The position numbers and the translations under genes are program-made. Positions 22,738 through 34,714 of a stretch of DNA of 64,000 nucleotides are shown in pieces. Below the pieces are notes generated by a model. It did not search any database, was not told the DNA's origin, and was given only the letters and a program-made list of their open reading frames with translations. Origin of the DNA: Volvariella volvacea V23 (Eukaryota > Basidiomycota > Agaricomycetes > Agaricales > Pluteaceae). Location: contig KB722768.1 in the NCBI GenBank assembly GCA_000349905.1, positions 205,766-269,765 of the forward strand. Reading direction: 5' to 3'. Numbering within the stretch: position 1 is the first letter of the stretch; the number at the start of each line of letters is the position of its first letter.

Positions 22738-22794
22738 GGCAAGTGGCTGCAGTATTGGGAGGTGGGCAATTGGGTAGGACCCACCTAGGTACAA

Positions 22795-22800
22795 TTTATA
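22795..22800 (-). promoter_or_regulatory. TATA box of small secreted-protein gene D
   Basis: TATAAA on the minus strand, about 58 nt upstream of the ATG at 22737. Confidence 0.5.
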
Positions 22801-23702
22801 GTTGGCTCGCCTCTTTCTCACACTAACTAAAGAATAGTGGCTGTTCCCTCGAAAGCTGAGGTTCTTTGCTTAAATGAAGGGTGTATTAGAATGAACCCTG
22901 GGAAGTGCTGATAGACATCTAATTTCAGTGGGTAGGAGGCTACTAGGAACCACTCACGCGGCACGGGTGGTCTAGAAATAGAATAAAGCACATGGCACCG
23001 ACAGTGGAGCCTCTATTCTTCAGGGGTACCGTGTTAGTGCTTGTGCACGCACTCGAGCACCATTCACTTTATCGGTGCCAAACGAAGGGTTCACAATTTT
23101 GCAAGAGCCACTCCAGTTCTCATGAGATGCGTTTTGTTATACACGCCGAGATGTTGTCCCCAAGTCTGTGAGAGCTCAAGCGGGCTTCTCCATAGCTCTA
23201 AAGCTTCCAATTCTCCATAATTATAATTAAAAGCTCCCGGTGTCCTTTGGGGGCGTTAATCGAATAGCAAGCGAGTATCCTCTCACGAGAGCCGTACTCG
23301 CTAAATTGAAGGCACGCAAGTCCTGAGCACAGTGTCCGTACTCGACTCTAGATTGTGCTATTTCGATAAAACACCCGGCGTTGAAGAGGAAGACCTCACC
23401 AGAGTTGTTGAACATAATGGGATGAATTTGAAATTCGATATATTGTGTGATTTCTCCATTCAAGTTAAGGTCAAATTATCGGGTTCACGGATAGGGAAAA
23501 TATCGAATTTTTTATATTACTTACTGTGACCTCAACGACCATTCCTTGGTTTATAGCTTGTAGTACAACACTGTGTGTGCTAATTGCAGGAGACAATGAG
23601 TATTCGAGAACGATAATTGTTTCATCCTATTTAACCTTGGCATGTCTCAGTGCGTTGCATCGCTTCACACCACTCAGTTCCGTATCATAAACACATACAA
23701 CG
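22801..23702. other. Intergenic, no supported gene
   Basis: Upstream regions of secreted protein D and cytosine deaminase. Frames near 23227-23529 lack any protein-like pattern. Nothing else was seen. Confidence 0.5.
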
Positions 23703-24401
23703 ATGGAGACGACAATGAGCTCGCTTAACGAACAAGACCGACGCGGCCTCGAACTCGCGCTCGATGAGGCCAAACTGAGCTATTCACAAGGCGGAATTCC
23801 CGTTGGCGCAGCCCTCGTCGCACCCTGGATGCCCGAAGAATTAAAAGATGCCGGAGATGAAGCACAAGGTTTACCGTTTAATCTTCTCGGGTTGGGTCAC
23901 AATGAGAGAATACAAAAGAACTCGGCGACCATGCACGCGGAGTTGGCTGCGTTGGAAAAGGCGGGGAGATTGGGTGCGGACGTGCATAGGCGCTCGACTT
24001 TGGTGGGTCTCTACTCAGAATTGGATGTCGAGTTCGTCACGGTGCTGATGACTTCCTCGAAATTGTAGTATACAACACTAAGGTTTATTCACTCCCGTTC
24101 AAAGATAGCAAAAGGATGCAAACTTGCGACAGTGTCTGCAGCATGTGTGCCGGCGCTATTTTGCTCTACAAAATCCCGAAGGTCATTATTGGAGAGAGAC
24201 ACAATTACAAAGGAGAAGAAGAAATGCTCAAGGTTCGTGGCGTGGAGGTCATCATTTTGGATGACCCTGAATGCAAGGAGCTGTTAACGCAATACATCAG
24301 TGAGCACCCTGAGGTGCGTTGGTGTTTGTTGGGTACACGTTCAAGTTGCGTGGATGCTGATATGGTGTTGATAGGTCTGGAACGAAGATATTGGGGACTA
24401 G
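23703..24401 (+). CDS. FCY1: Cytosine deaminase
   Basis: Zinc enzyme that converts cytosine to uracil in pyrimidine salvage. Four exons, 23703-24002, 24069-24082 (14 nt), 24133-24313 and 24375-24401 (27 nt), give 173 residues, near the 158 of yeast Fcy1. Seen: GGIPVGAALV, LGHNERIQKNSATMHAE (zinc His and catalytic Glu in HAE), then YTTLSVCSMCAGAI, where the two zinc cysteines are kept but the usual Pro-Cys is Val-Cys. Next come IPKVIIGERHNYKGEEE, GVEVIILDDPECKEL and the C-terminal VWNEDIGD, which matches the yeast WFEDIGE end. A loop of about 15 residues (PWMPEELKDAGDEAQG) is inserted before LGHN. The microexon is needed to give YTTLS; its donor is GTTTAT, not the consensus. Several in-frame stops would interrupt any unspliced reading. 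Confidence 0.88.
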
Positions 24402-25128
24402 AATCGCTTTATTATAGTAATTGGATGCGTTTCATTTACTCGCCTCGAATTGGCTTAAGGATAATGCGTGTCTTGCTGCCATTTGTCTGCGACCAGCATG
24501 TTGAACCTCAAGGTGACACGAAGAGAATAGGTGGAGGTTTGAAAGTCTTTATCGCGGTGAACCCCTCCACCCTGTTTTTTTCAGTGAAGGCTTGATGTCT
24601 GCATAATAAGATTTGGAGGCTCAACACAACACGCCCCCAACCAGCCCTTTTCCTTGCGCTCATAACGCATTGTTGGCTGTTCGAAGCGCTGCAATCTGTC
24701 ATGTGCGTTTTTACTTGCCGTTTACCCGGGTTTTTCGCAATTGCGAAGGTATTCATGATAATTTATCCCATTTTCAGTGACATATAGGTCAAAAGCCGCA
24801 TACTTGGCAGTATTAAGCCTGCATCGGTTAACTGCGGACGTCCGCGCCTATGCACACTTACTAATTATAATGACCACGACGTGTGTAATTGGCTTCTTGC
24901 ACCACATATGTTAAATGACAAAATGGATTGATATGGGTGCTGATTTCCGGCTATAAATGGGGTTGGAATGAAAGGCTATGCTACGGTTTGATGCCTTGAT
25001 GGCATTTTGTATGCATCCAGTTTGTGGCTACAATTTGTGATGTAAGGGGTGATCAATACAAGACAAACAATCGAAATCCTCCATTAGTCTCGCCACTTCT
25101 ACCAACCACCATCCCACCCCTCCTCGTC
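24402..25128. other. Intergenic, promoter region of the 5-phosphatase gene
   Basis: AT-rich. A TATAAAT at 24952-24958 lies about 170 nt upstream of the next ATG and may serve it. No gene was seen. Confidence 0.45.
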
Positions 25129-28100
25129 ATGGATTCCACCGTAGAGTCGACCTCCCCACTACCAGTCAAGAATTTACGATCCAAATTCGAGCAGCTCTCC
25201 GTCTCTACGCCCACATCGAACTCAAAACCAGCTGCCACCAACGGCCTACTTGCCCCAGATTCAGCCACAACTACAGCTCGCCCTAGAGCTGCATCTGGCA
25301 ATTCCACAAAGCCATCAAGCACCCCGCCAGATACCCACCACCTACGGCCCTCGTCCTCTTCGTCCGACCTCAGAACGGCGGGCGATGCGCTAGCTGCCGC
25401 ACTGAAGAGACCACCACCGCCACCACCAAGAAGTCGGACTGGAGCTAGCCCCGCTGCTTCACCTGGCCCTTCGCCTTTGCTACGACCCGTCCCAGCACCC
25501 CCGCTCAACCCTACGAGTCCAAAACCAAACATCGCCGTTGCATTACCATCATCGTATGAAGGAGAGGAAGGGCAGGGCTTGTCGTTGACGGGGTCTGCGG
25601 CGGCGTTGCGGAATAAACTGTATGTCTCGAGACCTCCTATAGCACCCGTGAGGATTAACGGTCACAAAGTTCCAGCATGTCTACTACAAGCGAAAACGCA
25701 TCCATACCAAAACTGCTCAATGGCCTTCCTGTACCTAATGACGTTGGTTCCGATGATTCCCAATCTCCTTCGCCAAGTGTCTCCACTCTACGGGAGAAGT
25801 TGTAAGTCGTGATACCCCATTTTCTACTGGGGGGTCTAATTATTCCTGTCAGCCACCGAAGTGCCACCATGAATGTGACCATACCCTTGAAAGGCACAAA
25901 CGATACCCCACCTGCTATACCCCTCAAACCCGCGATCCCCCCTCGTCCCCCGCGCATCTCCGAAACTCACGCACCACCAACGCTCACACCTTTATCCGCC
26001 CTCGCTCACAGCCCTGACGAGCTGACACCAGTCCTCGCACCTTCTGCAACCCTTGCATCAGGAGAGCCAGCGATTACGAGAACCAGTCGAACGCCATCCC
26101 CCGGCACGCCAAACGCACCTCCCGCTCTTCCAGCCCGTAAGATTCCTCACCAGGTGTATAACCACTCTGCAGGTGCAAGTGAATCTACATCCTCCATAGC
26201 ATCCTCCACCCGGAGCCTTAATTCCAATTCTTCCCAGTTCCTCATTAGTGCAACTAACACTGGGAATAGTACCAATACCAATAGTACAGAGAATTCTAGC
26301 ATCACGTCCGTAGAGAATGATTCAAACCTGCCTCCTGCTCCCTTCATCGCTGCAAAACAGTCTCCACCACGTCCCGGGGTTGTAGCACCCCCTCGCCTGC
26401 CCCCACCACCACGACACCGTACGCTCATGTCTCCACTCCATATTGATACCCCCCTGCCCCCCTTCACCGGCGGCGGTACTCTTCCTCCGCCATTACCGGC
26501 GAGAAGAGGAGCTGCAAGCCCTATACCATTTGAAGACCCCCTCCCACCTCCACCTCCACCAAGACTACCATCCCGCCCTGCGAATCATCCTATTTCCATC
26601 AAAGCCCATTCTAGCGCCGATATTCCCATTTCTTCGCCTACAACGGAAAAGAAAGCAGTTGCACTCTCAAAGCACCTCCCACCACCACCTACGCGAATGA
26701 TCGGGCTGGGTGATAAGCTCCCTCCAGCTCGGAGACCGACTACGCCTTCGTCGGAGGATGAATCAGGTGGAGAGGACGATGATGTCATGGTTAGCGGCAC
26801 GGGAATCAAGAACCATGCAGGGCATGGACACGGGATACCCCCATCGACGGTGGATGCGTTGCCTGATACCAGTCAAACTTCGAGACGACTGCCGCTTTTG
26901 CTGTATCGCGAGAACTATTCGGAGCCGAAAGTGCCCGTTCCTGCGCATGTGGGCCAAGCCGTTGTGTCGGGGACGAATATAGTCGTTGGGATTGGACATG
27001 GGTTGAGGATATATGATGTCGGGATTAGTGATGGTCCAATTAAGAGCATGGATGGCAAGGAGCTGGCTATTTCTGGCGCTGTGGCGAATGGGAATGGAGT
27101 GGGTGGGAGTGGGAAGGAGAACTTGAAAGTTACGTGTATGGAGATGAAGGGCATGGGAGATGAGAGTGTGGCTGGGAGAGGGATGAGAGGGAATCTATGT
27201 TGGATCGGGACGAAAGAGGGACATTTGTTGGAGATGGATGTTAGGACTGGACAGATGCACGCTGCAAAGTGGGCTGCGCATCTGAGTCCGATCGTATATA
27301 TTGGCAGGGTGGAGAGGACGATGGTTTCGATAGATGAAGGAGGGAAGGTGTTGATATTCCAACCGGAGGGAAAGGAAGAAGCGAGTTTGTTATATACCCA
27401 ACCAAAAGTCTTGAGGATTGGGGAGAGACAGGATTTCGTTAGGCTGGTTGGGAGGAAGTTGTGGACCGCCTCGAGATGTGACCAGCAACTTGTCCCTGTG
27501 CATGCACCGGCGGGTGTGGGTGCTAATGGGAATGGGGGACCGGCATTCTTGAACTCGACCAAGTTGCCTGTTATCAAGGTCTTTGATATCTTCAATCCTG
27601 GGTTGGCGGTTCGGTCGGTTGTTCCTACTGAACACGTTGGAACGGTGTTGTGTGCGACGGTGATACCATCCAACCCGGCGTTCGTCTACGTTGGCCATGA
27701 AGAGGGGTATGTCAGCGTCTGGGATGTCAATACGGAGGAATGTTTGGAGGTCATCAAGGTCTCGACGTCGGATGTGTTATGTCTGGAAGGTGTTAACGAT
27801 AAACTGTGGTCGGGAAGTAGGAATGGCGTTATATCGGTCTATGATGTTTCATGCAAACCGTGGATCGTGACGAACTCGTGGATGGCTCATCCGGGATTAC
27901 CGGTTCTCAAATTGATGGTTGACGTTTGGGGGATTGAGAAGACAGGAAGGTTAGCGGTGGTTAGTGTTGGGAGAGATGAGCTCTTGCGGGTGTGGGATGG
28001 TTTGCTGGGAACTGATTGGATTGGTAGGTGTCCTTTTCCGTCTTCATTGTGATATCGTGTTCTAATTATTGACGACATTCTAGAACACGAACTTTGGAAA

Positions 28101-29466
28101 CAAGAAAACGCATTTACGAAACAACGAGACTTGAGCGTTCTCATCGTCACTTGGAACGTAGACGCTGCAAAACCAGAAGTCCTCACCGGCGATCCAGCAA
28201 ACATGACGTTCTTTGATGACGTGCTGCAATCTGTTGCATACCCAGATATTATATCCTTTGGCTTCCAGGAAGTTATGGATTTGGAAAACCGGAAGATGGC
28301 AGCGAAGAACGTCCTGCTCGGAGGATCGTCCTCAAAGAAATCCAAAGCTGGTGGAGGTGGCACGAGCGAGTACCACCATCATCATAATTTTGCAGATTCG
28401 CGTTCGGGCGGGATGAATGGTACTGCTGGCGGAGGTCTTTCGGATAAAGTGACGAGCTCTTATAAGAGGTGGTATGACAAGTTGCAGAGTGCGGTTAGGA
28501 AGGCGTTGCCGGACGTGCAGTACATCGCGGTCGCGACGGAGAGTTTGGTTGGCTTGTTTTCCTGCGTGTTTGTGAAGCAGACAGAGAAGCCGATGTTGAG
28601 GGATGTTGCGATTACGACTATCAAGAGGGGCATGGGTGGGAGATATGGGAATAAGGTGTGTAGTACTGAAAACAGCTATTTCTGGGTTGCTGACGGAATT
28701 TGTGGTTGTGGGTGATAGGGAGGCATTGTCGCGCGCTTCGTTATTGATGATACGTCAGTTTGTCTGATTAATTGTCACCTCGCTGCCGGTCAGAACGCTG
28801 TGAGGCAACGAAATGCGGACGTGGCGGGCATGTTGGAAGAGAAAGCGGTATTCTCTACTACGAACCATCCTGTGGCGTATGTTCGTGGTGGTGATGGTTC
28901 AATGGTTTTGGACCATGAAATTGTCTTCGTAAGTGATATTTATGGGGCTTGGCTCTAGTATATGCTGATGCGGTTCTACGCAGGTGAATGGAGACATGAA
29001 CTACCGAATTGACCATCGTCGAGAGGTCATCATCTCCTCCATCCAATCTGGCGACCTAGAAACCCTTCTCCCGCATGATCAGCTCCTGCGCGAAATCAAA
29101 TTCAACCGCGCCTGTCGGTTCCGCGGGTTCTCCGAAGGTCCTATTACCTTCTCCCCAACATACAAATACGATCGTCGTTCGAACGATTATGATACCTCAG
29201 AAAAGAGAAGAGCACCTGCCTGGTGCGATAGGGTGCTATGGAAATCGCGAGTTCCTGGGAGAGTTAGGCAGCTGAATTATCAGAGATGGGAACCGAATGT
29301 GTCAGATCACAGACCTGTTTCGGCAGGATTCTTGATGACAGTGAAAAGTGTCAAGGGCGATGTGAGGGAGAGGTTGATGGTTGATATTAGGAGCAGATGG
29401 GCCGACGAACAGAGGAGACTGTTGGTCCAGTCTCGGGCATTCTACAAAGACCAAGGATTCCTGTAA
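25129..29466 (+). CDS. WD40-repeat inositol polyphosphate 5-phosphatase
   Basis: Predicted phosphatase removing the 5-phosphate from inositol phosphates or phosphoinositides. At least six exons. Exon 1 (from 25129) joins by GTATGT/CCAG to a short exon around 25680-25800, which joins by GTAAGT/GTCAG to a long exon starting at 25853. Later introns follow DWI (about 28025), GNK (about 28655) and EIVF (about 28930). The N-terminal third is disordered and Pro-rich with SH3-ligand-like PPPPPP tracts. The middle (from about 26870) is a beta-propeller with WD-like blades such as VYVGHEEGYVSVWDV and VVSVGRDELLRVWD. The C-terminus is the catalytic domain: LIVTWNVDAAKP, FGFQEV, the signature NGDMNYRI, PAWCDRVLW and SDHRPV, all intact. 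The propeller plus catalytic domain order recalls plant and fungal WD40 5-phosphatases. It ends at KDQGFL. Confidence 0.88.
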
Positions 29467-30162
29467 AGATGATACCCCGGGTCGGTTTGAGCCGATGTGG
29501 GTTTTGGGTTCTGGTTCTGGTTCTTGGTTAATGCGGGGGGGATTTCTCCACCGGCACATGTAAAAATGTATTCATTGGACTATGGTCACCCTCGTGGGGG
29601 TGTGATGTGTGGTAATTGATCACACCTCGTCTTGGACACTTTCCTTTCCACACGTACTATTACTACTATAAGGGACTTTTGGGCCTTAATTTTATTCCAT
29701 CAGTGATTGTAGTATTCAAAAGTCCACATATGAAACGCCTACCACTTGCACATGTAGTTTATAGAGATGGTTGTACCTACCGTATTATGAACTTGACGAC
29801 GAATTTGGGTTAATGGTGATTTGTACTTTCAGGTTGATGTTTGACACCATACAAAATTGTCCTTTAGGTACCAAAGATGCCCGAGCACTCGATTCCTCGC
29901 CTCATATTGGAGGGAGTCTCTCCTCTCTCTCTTACCCGACTCAGAAATCAGAGAGTCTATTATTCCTCCCAAGCTCTGCAAGTCCCAATGACGTTAAAGA
30001 TTGGAACGGAACGTAAGCTGCTCACTACATATGCTTATAGGAGGTTTCGATAGGAGTCGAAGCCCCTAAGCTTAGACATTGAAATGAGTCTCACTTGCAG
30101 ATATTAGAGCCCCAGCTACTACTCCACGAAAACCATTAGCTGATAACTTCTCTCTGCCTTCC
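29467..30162. other. Intergenic, no supported gene
   Basis: 3' region of the 5-phosphatase and upstream of the Crinkler-like gene. Only short frames without pattern. Confidence 0.55.
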
Positions 30163-32120
30163 ATGCCTAATCACCAGCTTGTCACTACGAGGAAGCGAAA
30201 CAGGACTGAGGATGATCTAGACCACGAGGAGCTTTTGAATAAGCGAAGAAAAACCTACGGGGAGGATCCCTGGGATTGTGATGCAGATATTTGATTCATT
30301 GACTTCTAGTTATCTGTGATAAGTCGCATTCGAAGATGTCAGACGATCAACGCTTAGAAGAGTGGGAATTACTTTGGGTGGAGTTTTGGGTAGAAGGAGA
30401 GGAATACCTTGAAAGGTATTTTGAATTGAGAAGTGGCGATTATGGGTCGTTCAAGGTGATGCCGTATCGCCCGGCTTTTCCTCATGATTGCAAAAAGGGT
30501 ATTCTGATTCGGGAGGAGTGAAATGAGATATGGAGAATGGCACAAGAAACACAAAAAATTTGTGCAAGAGATTTCTACGTGGTCGGTCACCCAGGAGTCG
30601 GTGCGTCGCTTCATTGCATCTAGCTTACCGCTTGTTCATAGTGCACCCGGTTTGATTACAGGTGCTGGGCACTCCTTGTACTTTTTCCTGATAAAGCGGC
30701 TTGTTCTTGGGCTACCGACCTTCTTTCAAGTCGATCAAGAGCGCTTCTGGTATTTCCATAAAGGCGGAGTGAAGTCATTTGCATCGACGCTGCCCTGGCA
30801 CATGGTGGAGCAGTTCGTTCAAAAAACGACAAACCAACCGTATCGGTCGATCTGGGGAATTTTTGGCTCAGGACCCGGCATCTCAGCCCCCTGCTTCTGT
30901 AGCAGGAAAGCGTTGATCTTTCTCATGCAAGAATTGTCACTAAAGCACACAGATATGTGGCGGGTCCGAGCTCGTAGCCTAGCACTCCCCGCGCTGTGTG
31001 TGACACCAGCTTCATTGCAGGAGATACTCCAATGTATGTCTTGTCACTTCGCTTGTGGGCTCTACTCAAAATTTGGTTTAAGACAACACGCTATAAGAGC
31101 GTCCAATAAGTAGATCGCTAGTCTGCGACTTATATTACGACTATGGCCCATCAGCCCTTAATTGCTATCTATCATGCGGATCACCCGGTATAACGTCTTA
31201 CGTTGAAGAAGTCACTCGAGTGCTTCGAGCCATATCATGGGAAGCATTCAGCTATTTCGTCCGCGTATCTCAGGTTCCAAAAGACTCCATGTTTGACCCC
31301 AGCCATTGCTTCGTTGTTGAGAAGGGCCCAAATGCTTCTCGCTATGCAGCCAACTTCGCAACTTACAAAATCACGCGATGCTTCTACACCATACATAAGG
31401 ACAGCTTTCGACAGAACAGCACGATGCTGTTTGTGTCCTTTTTTGACAACTCAGATTCAAAAATCACAGCTCGACGGACTCTAGAAGTCTTTCTTCATGA
31501 CCAGCTTGATGGGGGTATCCACGGAGTCCTGCATAGACTTGAGCCTGACCCTGAGAGCGCGAAAGGAGTTGACCTCAACCCATATATGCGCTCAACTAAT
31601 AGCGTTGAGACTCAATGGACAACCCGACCAATGACATATGTTCCTTTCAGAACAACCAACGCCAAGTTTCCCCGGCCACTGGTACAGAACAGCTACTATG
31701 TCCCAACCGATTCCCGAACTCGCCTTTCGTTTGTATTTGAGAAAGTGCCTGCTTCAACTTACCAAGGCCCCATTCTGGATAGTCAAGGCAACATCTTAAA
31801 TGAGGTTAGGAAACGATAGCCCTGCTCTATTGAAAATGACTCACAGGATATTGCTATTACAGGCTGCAGTAAAGGATCTCTTACATCTACCACTCTTCAC
31901 CTTGATCCAGGGGACAGTTTATCGCACACTTGATGTCGAGGAGGAGGATCTTCATTGCATCAGTGAAACTGCAGTATATAATGGGTTGGACGTCTTTGGG
32001 ATTCGGTACATCGTAGTCATCCCACATCCATATCATACTCAGATCAAGTTTCCAAGTTCAAGGAAGGGGAAAACATCGAATCTTGTATATCGCCTGCCGC
32101 CACCTCCTTTACACTTATAG
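30163..32120 (+). pseudogene. Crinkler/RHS-like P-loop NTPase family gene with an in-frame TGA
   Basis: The reading starts MPNHQLVTTRKRNRTEDD, with a nuclear-localisation-like basic start (NKRRKTY), and splices into MSDDQRLEEWELLWVEFW. Then comes GSFKVMPYRPAFPHD and ILIREE, immediately followed by TGA at 30519-30521. In the same frame the family pattern continues (NEIWRMAQETQKICARDFYV, then VGHPGVG). A GTGCGT...TTACAG intron follows and the frame goes on with AGHSLYFFLIKRLVLG. Later exons carry YYDYGPSALNCY, SHCFVVEKGPNASRYA and the typical C-terminal RYIVVIPHPYHTQI. This order is what I know from fungal Crinkler/RHS-like NTPases, multigene families of unknown role. The Walker A loop is degenerate: GHPGVGAGHS lacks the usual GK[ST]. 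One base (TGG to TGA) would explain the stop. Either it is a recent pseudogene or there is a base error; no intron long enough to skip the stop was found. Confidence 0.5.
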
Positions 32121-32633
32121 TTGTAGCTCTGCATTTTGTTATAATTGAAGACAAAGCTTTTATGGGACATGATCTGACGGCGAAGACACGCGAGTTAAAA
32201 TGATATGTGCAATGTATCAGTGAATATCGGGGGGCGTAGCTCGCTGTAGCCATCCAAAAGGACTTTGTGCATATACTATCTACATCGCCCCTTGTACAGG
32301 CACTACTAGAGCCGTGCCACATCGCGAGTCGGTCGGCAGTAATTCTAATTGTGGGCAATGAGTTCGGTACTGCAATGGGTGGCATCATCCAGTGATTTTA
32401 TCCTCCGTGTATAGTCTTGTACTTATTAATAAACCCTCATTGCAAACAGTACGCTTTCACCGTCTGACACTGTCAATCCCCCGGCAAGTTGAATAGAAAT
32501 CGACTTTGAATTTGACAACGGCTAGGTTGGGTGATGGAACTCCGAGCGTGGTATATAATCCCTTACTGTGCTGTCCAAGTCCCCACCAACATCTCCACCT
32601 CCCACCTCACCTCACCTCAAATCTCATATTGCA
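32121..32633. other. Intergenic with promoter of the aldo-keto reductase
   Basis: Holds a clear TATATAA at 32552-32558. No gene seen. Confidence 0.55.
32552..32558 (+). promoter_or_regulatory. TATA box of the aldo-keto reductase gene
   Basis: TATATAA, 76-82 nt upstream of the ATG at 32634, followed by a CA-rich leader. Confidence 0.5.
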
Positions 32634-34270
32634 ATGTCCCAGCTAGCTGAAAAAGACACACAGCCCCTCTTCCCTCCTCCACCCGTCCCACCCACACCTT
32701 TAGGCCGCTACCGCAAACTCTCCTCTCGAGCTGGTGTGCTCGTGTCACCTCTTGCCTTAGGTGCTATGGGCATTGGCGACAAATGGCACAAATACGGACA
32801 CGGAATCATGGATAAGGAGTCCTCTTTCAAGCTCCTTGACGCATACTTTGATGCGGGAGGGAACTTTATTGATACTGCGGGGAACTAGTGGGTGCTTTCG
32901 TTTGTTCTTTCTTTGTGCCACGAGCGGTGTCAATTGTATTGTTGCGGTGCTAGATGTGGCAGCAGGCATCATCGACTCGGAGTTTCATGTCAACGTGCTA
33001 ATGACTCTCCTGCTCGTACTGTAGTCAGGATGGAACTTCCGAAGAGTTCATTGGTGAATGGGCTGAAAAGCGTGGTATTCGAGATCAGCTCGTTATTGCA
33101 ACCAAGGTGACAAAGTCGATGCTCCAGTTCAATGCAGATGCTCACCTTTGTTGATAAATTTTCACTTGTATTGCAATAGTACACCAACAACATGTGGTTC
33201 CGCTCTGGTTCTGGAGTCCAGCAACACGCGGCCTACGTCGGCAATCACGTCAAGAACATGAAGCTCACTTTGGAACACAGTCTACGCAAGTTGCGGACTT
33301 CATACGTCGACATCTATTATGTCCATTTCTGGGATTTCCAGACTTCGGTCGAAGAAATAATGGATGGACTGCATAACCTGGTTGTTGCTGGTAAAGTGCT
33401 TTATTTAGTGAGTGAATTGCGACTAGATGAAGCGAATCAAGGGTTCATGTTCAATTGATGTATGGCGTGTAGGGTATTTCGGATGCACCTGCTTGGTTCG
33501 CTGTAAAGGCAAATGAGTACGCCAGGGCCAATGGCAAAACTTCATTCGTTGTCTTCCAAGCTCCATACTCCATTCTCGAACGCGACTTGGAGCGCGAGAT
33601 CATGCCAATGTGCCAATACGAAGGTACTCTTTCCCTTCTATTTTTTTTTTCACCTGACTATTGACACGTGGTGTCCATAGGCATGGCTCTGACTTTGTGG
33701 AATGTCCTTGGAGCGGGACGCATTCGATCTGATGAAGAGGAAGAGAAGCGAAGGCAGACAGGGGAGAAGGGGAGAAGCTTTATGGGCAGTAACTGGGAGC
33801 GTACTCCAGACCAGAAGAAGATATGCCAAGCCCTGGAAGTTGTTGCAAAGCAAGTTGGAACAAAGCATATTACCGCCGGTAAGCTCGTCAATGTTAGCAA
33901 TACATCATGCCAGCTACTTACTTTGAGGTTTCGGATGATAGTGGCAATTGCATACGTCTTGCATAAAGCCAAATACGTCTTCCCACTCATCGGCGGTCGA
34001 AAGGTGGAACACCTCCAAGCCAACATTGAAGCACTCACAATTTCGTTGACGCCGGAGCAAATCCAGTATCTCGAGAGCATCCTGCCTTTCGATGTAGGCC
34101 TTCCCGGTAAATTCTTCGTACGTCTTCGGCCTATTTTACGGTTTCTATGTTGAGTGCTGACGAAATCCAAGGGTGTATATCCGAATTTGCCTTATCCGTT
34201 CCCGTTAGCTTCGTTTGTTAATGTGGATATTCAACCACCTGCTCCTTTGATTCAGCCCAAGAAGCAATAA
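32634..34270 (+). CDS. Aryl-alcohol-dehydrogenase-type aldo-keto reductase
   Basis: NADP(H)-dependent oxidoreductase of the fungal AAD family, which reduces aromatic aldehydes and in white-rot species supports lignin-related redox cycling. About seven exons. The start at 32634 reads [13 protein letters not shown]. Seen in order: [21 protein letters not shown] joined across an intron to [18 protein letters not shown] (catalytic Asp and Tyr); VIATKYTNNM (catalytic Lys); [18 protein letters not shown] (His); a GISDAPAW segment after an intron; [17 protein letters not shown]; the cofactor loop [17 protein letters not shown]; and a Pro-rich tail ending IQPKKQ. The catalytic tetrad is complete, so activity is expected. 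A short open frame between 33658 and 34170 on the other strand is a shadow. Confidence 0.87.
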
Positions 34271-34714
34271 AATACCTACCTCGTATATTCAGGTGTAAAC
34301 GGTTTAATGTATACGTGCACCTTGGGGTTTATCTAGTCCTATTTTGTTGAAGTTTTCTGGGATTCTCTCACCTGTTTTCGCAACTCGTCACTAGCCCACA
34401 AAAATGGGGAAGAGTGATAACCAGAATCAGTTTATTCCCCATGACCAATTTGCATCGGTTACACACTGCCCACCAGCTTTCCTTCTAACTGCATGCCGTC
34501 CTGTAGCTTCGACAAAAGGACGTGACAAAAGGACGTGGGTGCTCTTGGACAACTTGTCATCCGGACCGCCACCAGCCGCCACCGGAACCCATCTGCTTAG
34601 TCATCGCTTCAACCGGAATCCCGAACGCCCGATCGCGAAGCAGACTCCGGGTCGCTCAGCCTGCCTGTCACCGCCGGTAACCTTCGTCCACCTACCACTC
34701 TTTGAACGTTCTCT
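34271..34714. other. Intergenic, upstream of KGD4
   Basis: 3' end of the aldo-keto reductase gene and promoter of the next gene. A plus-strand frame at 34404-34826 overlaps the KGD4 first exon in another frame and is not supported. Confidence 0.5.
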
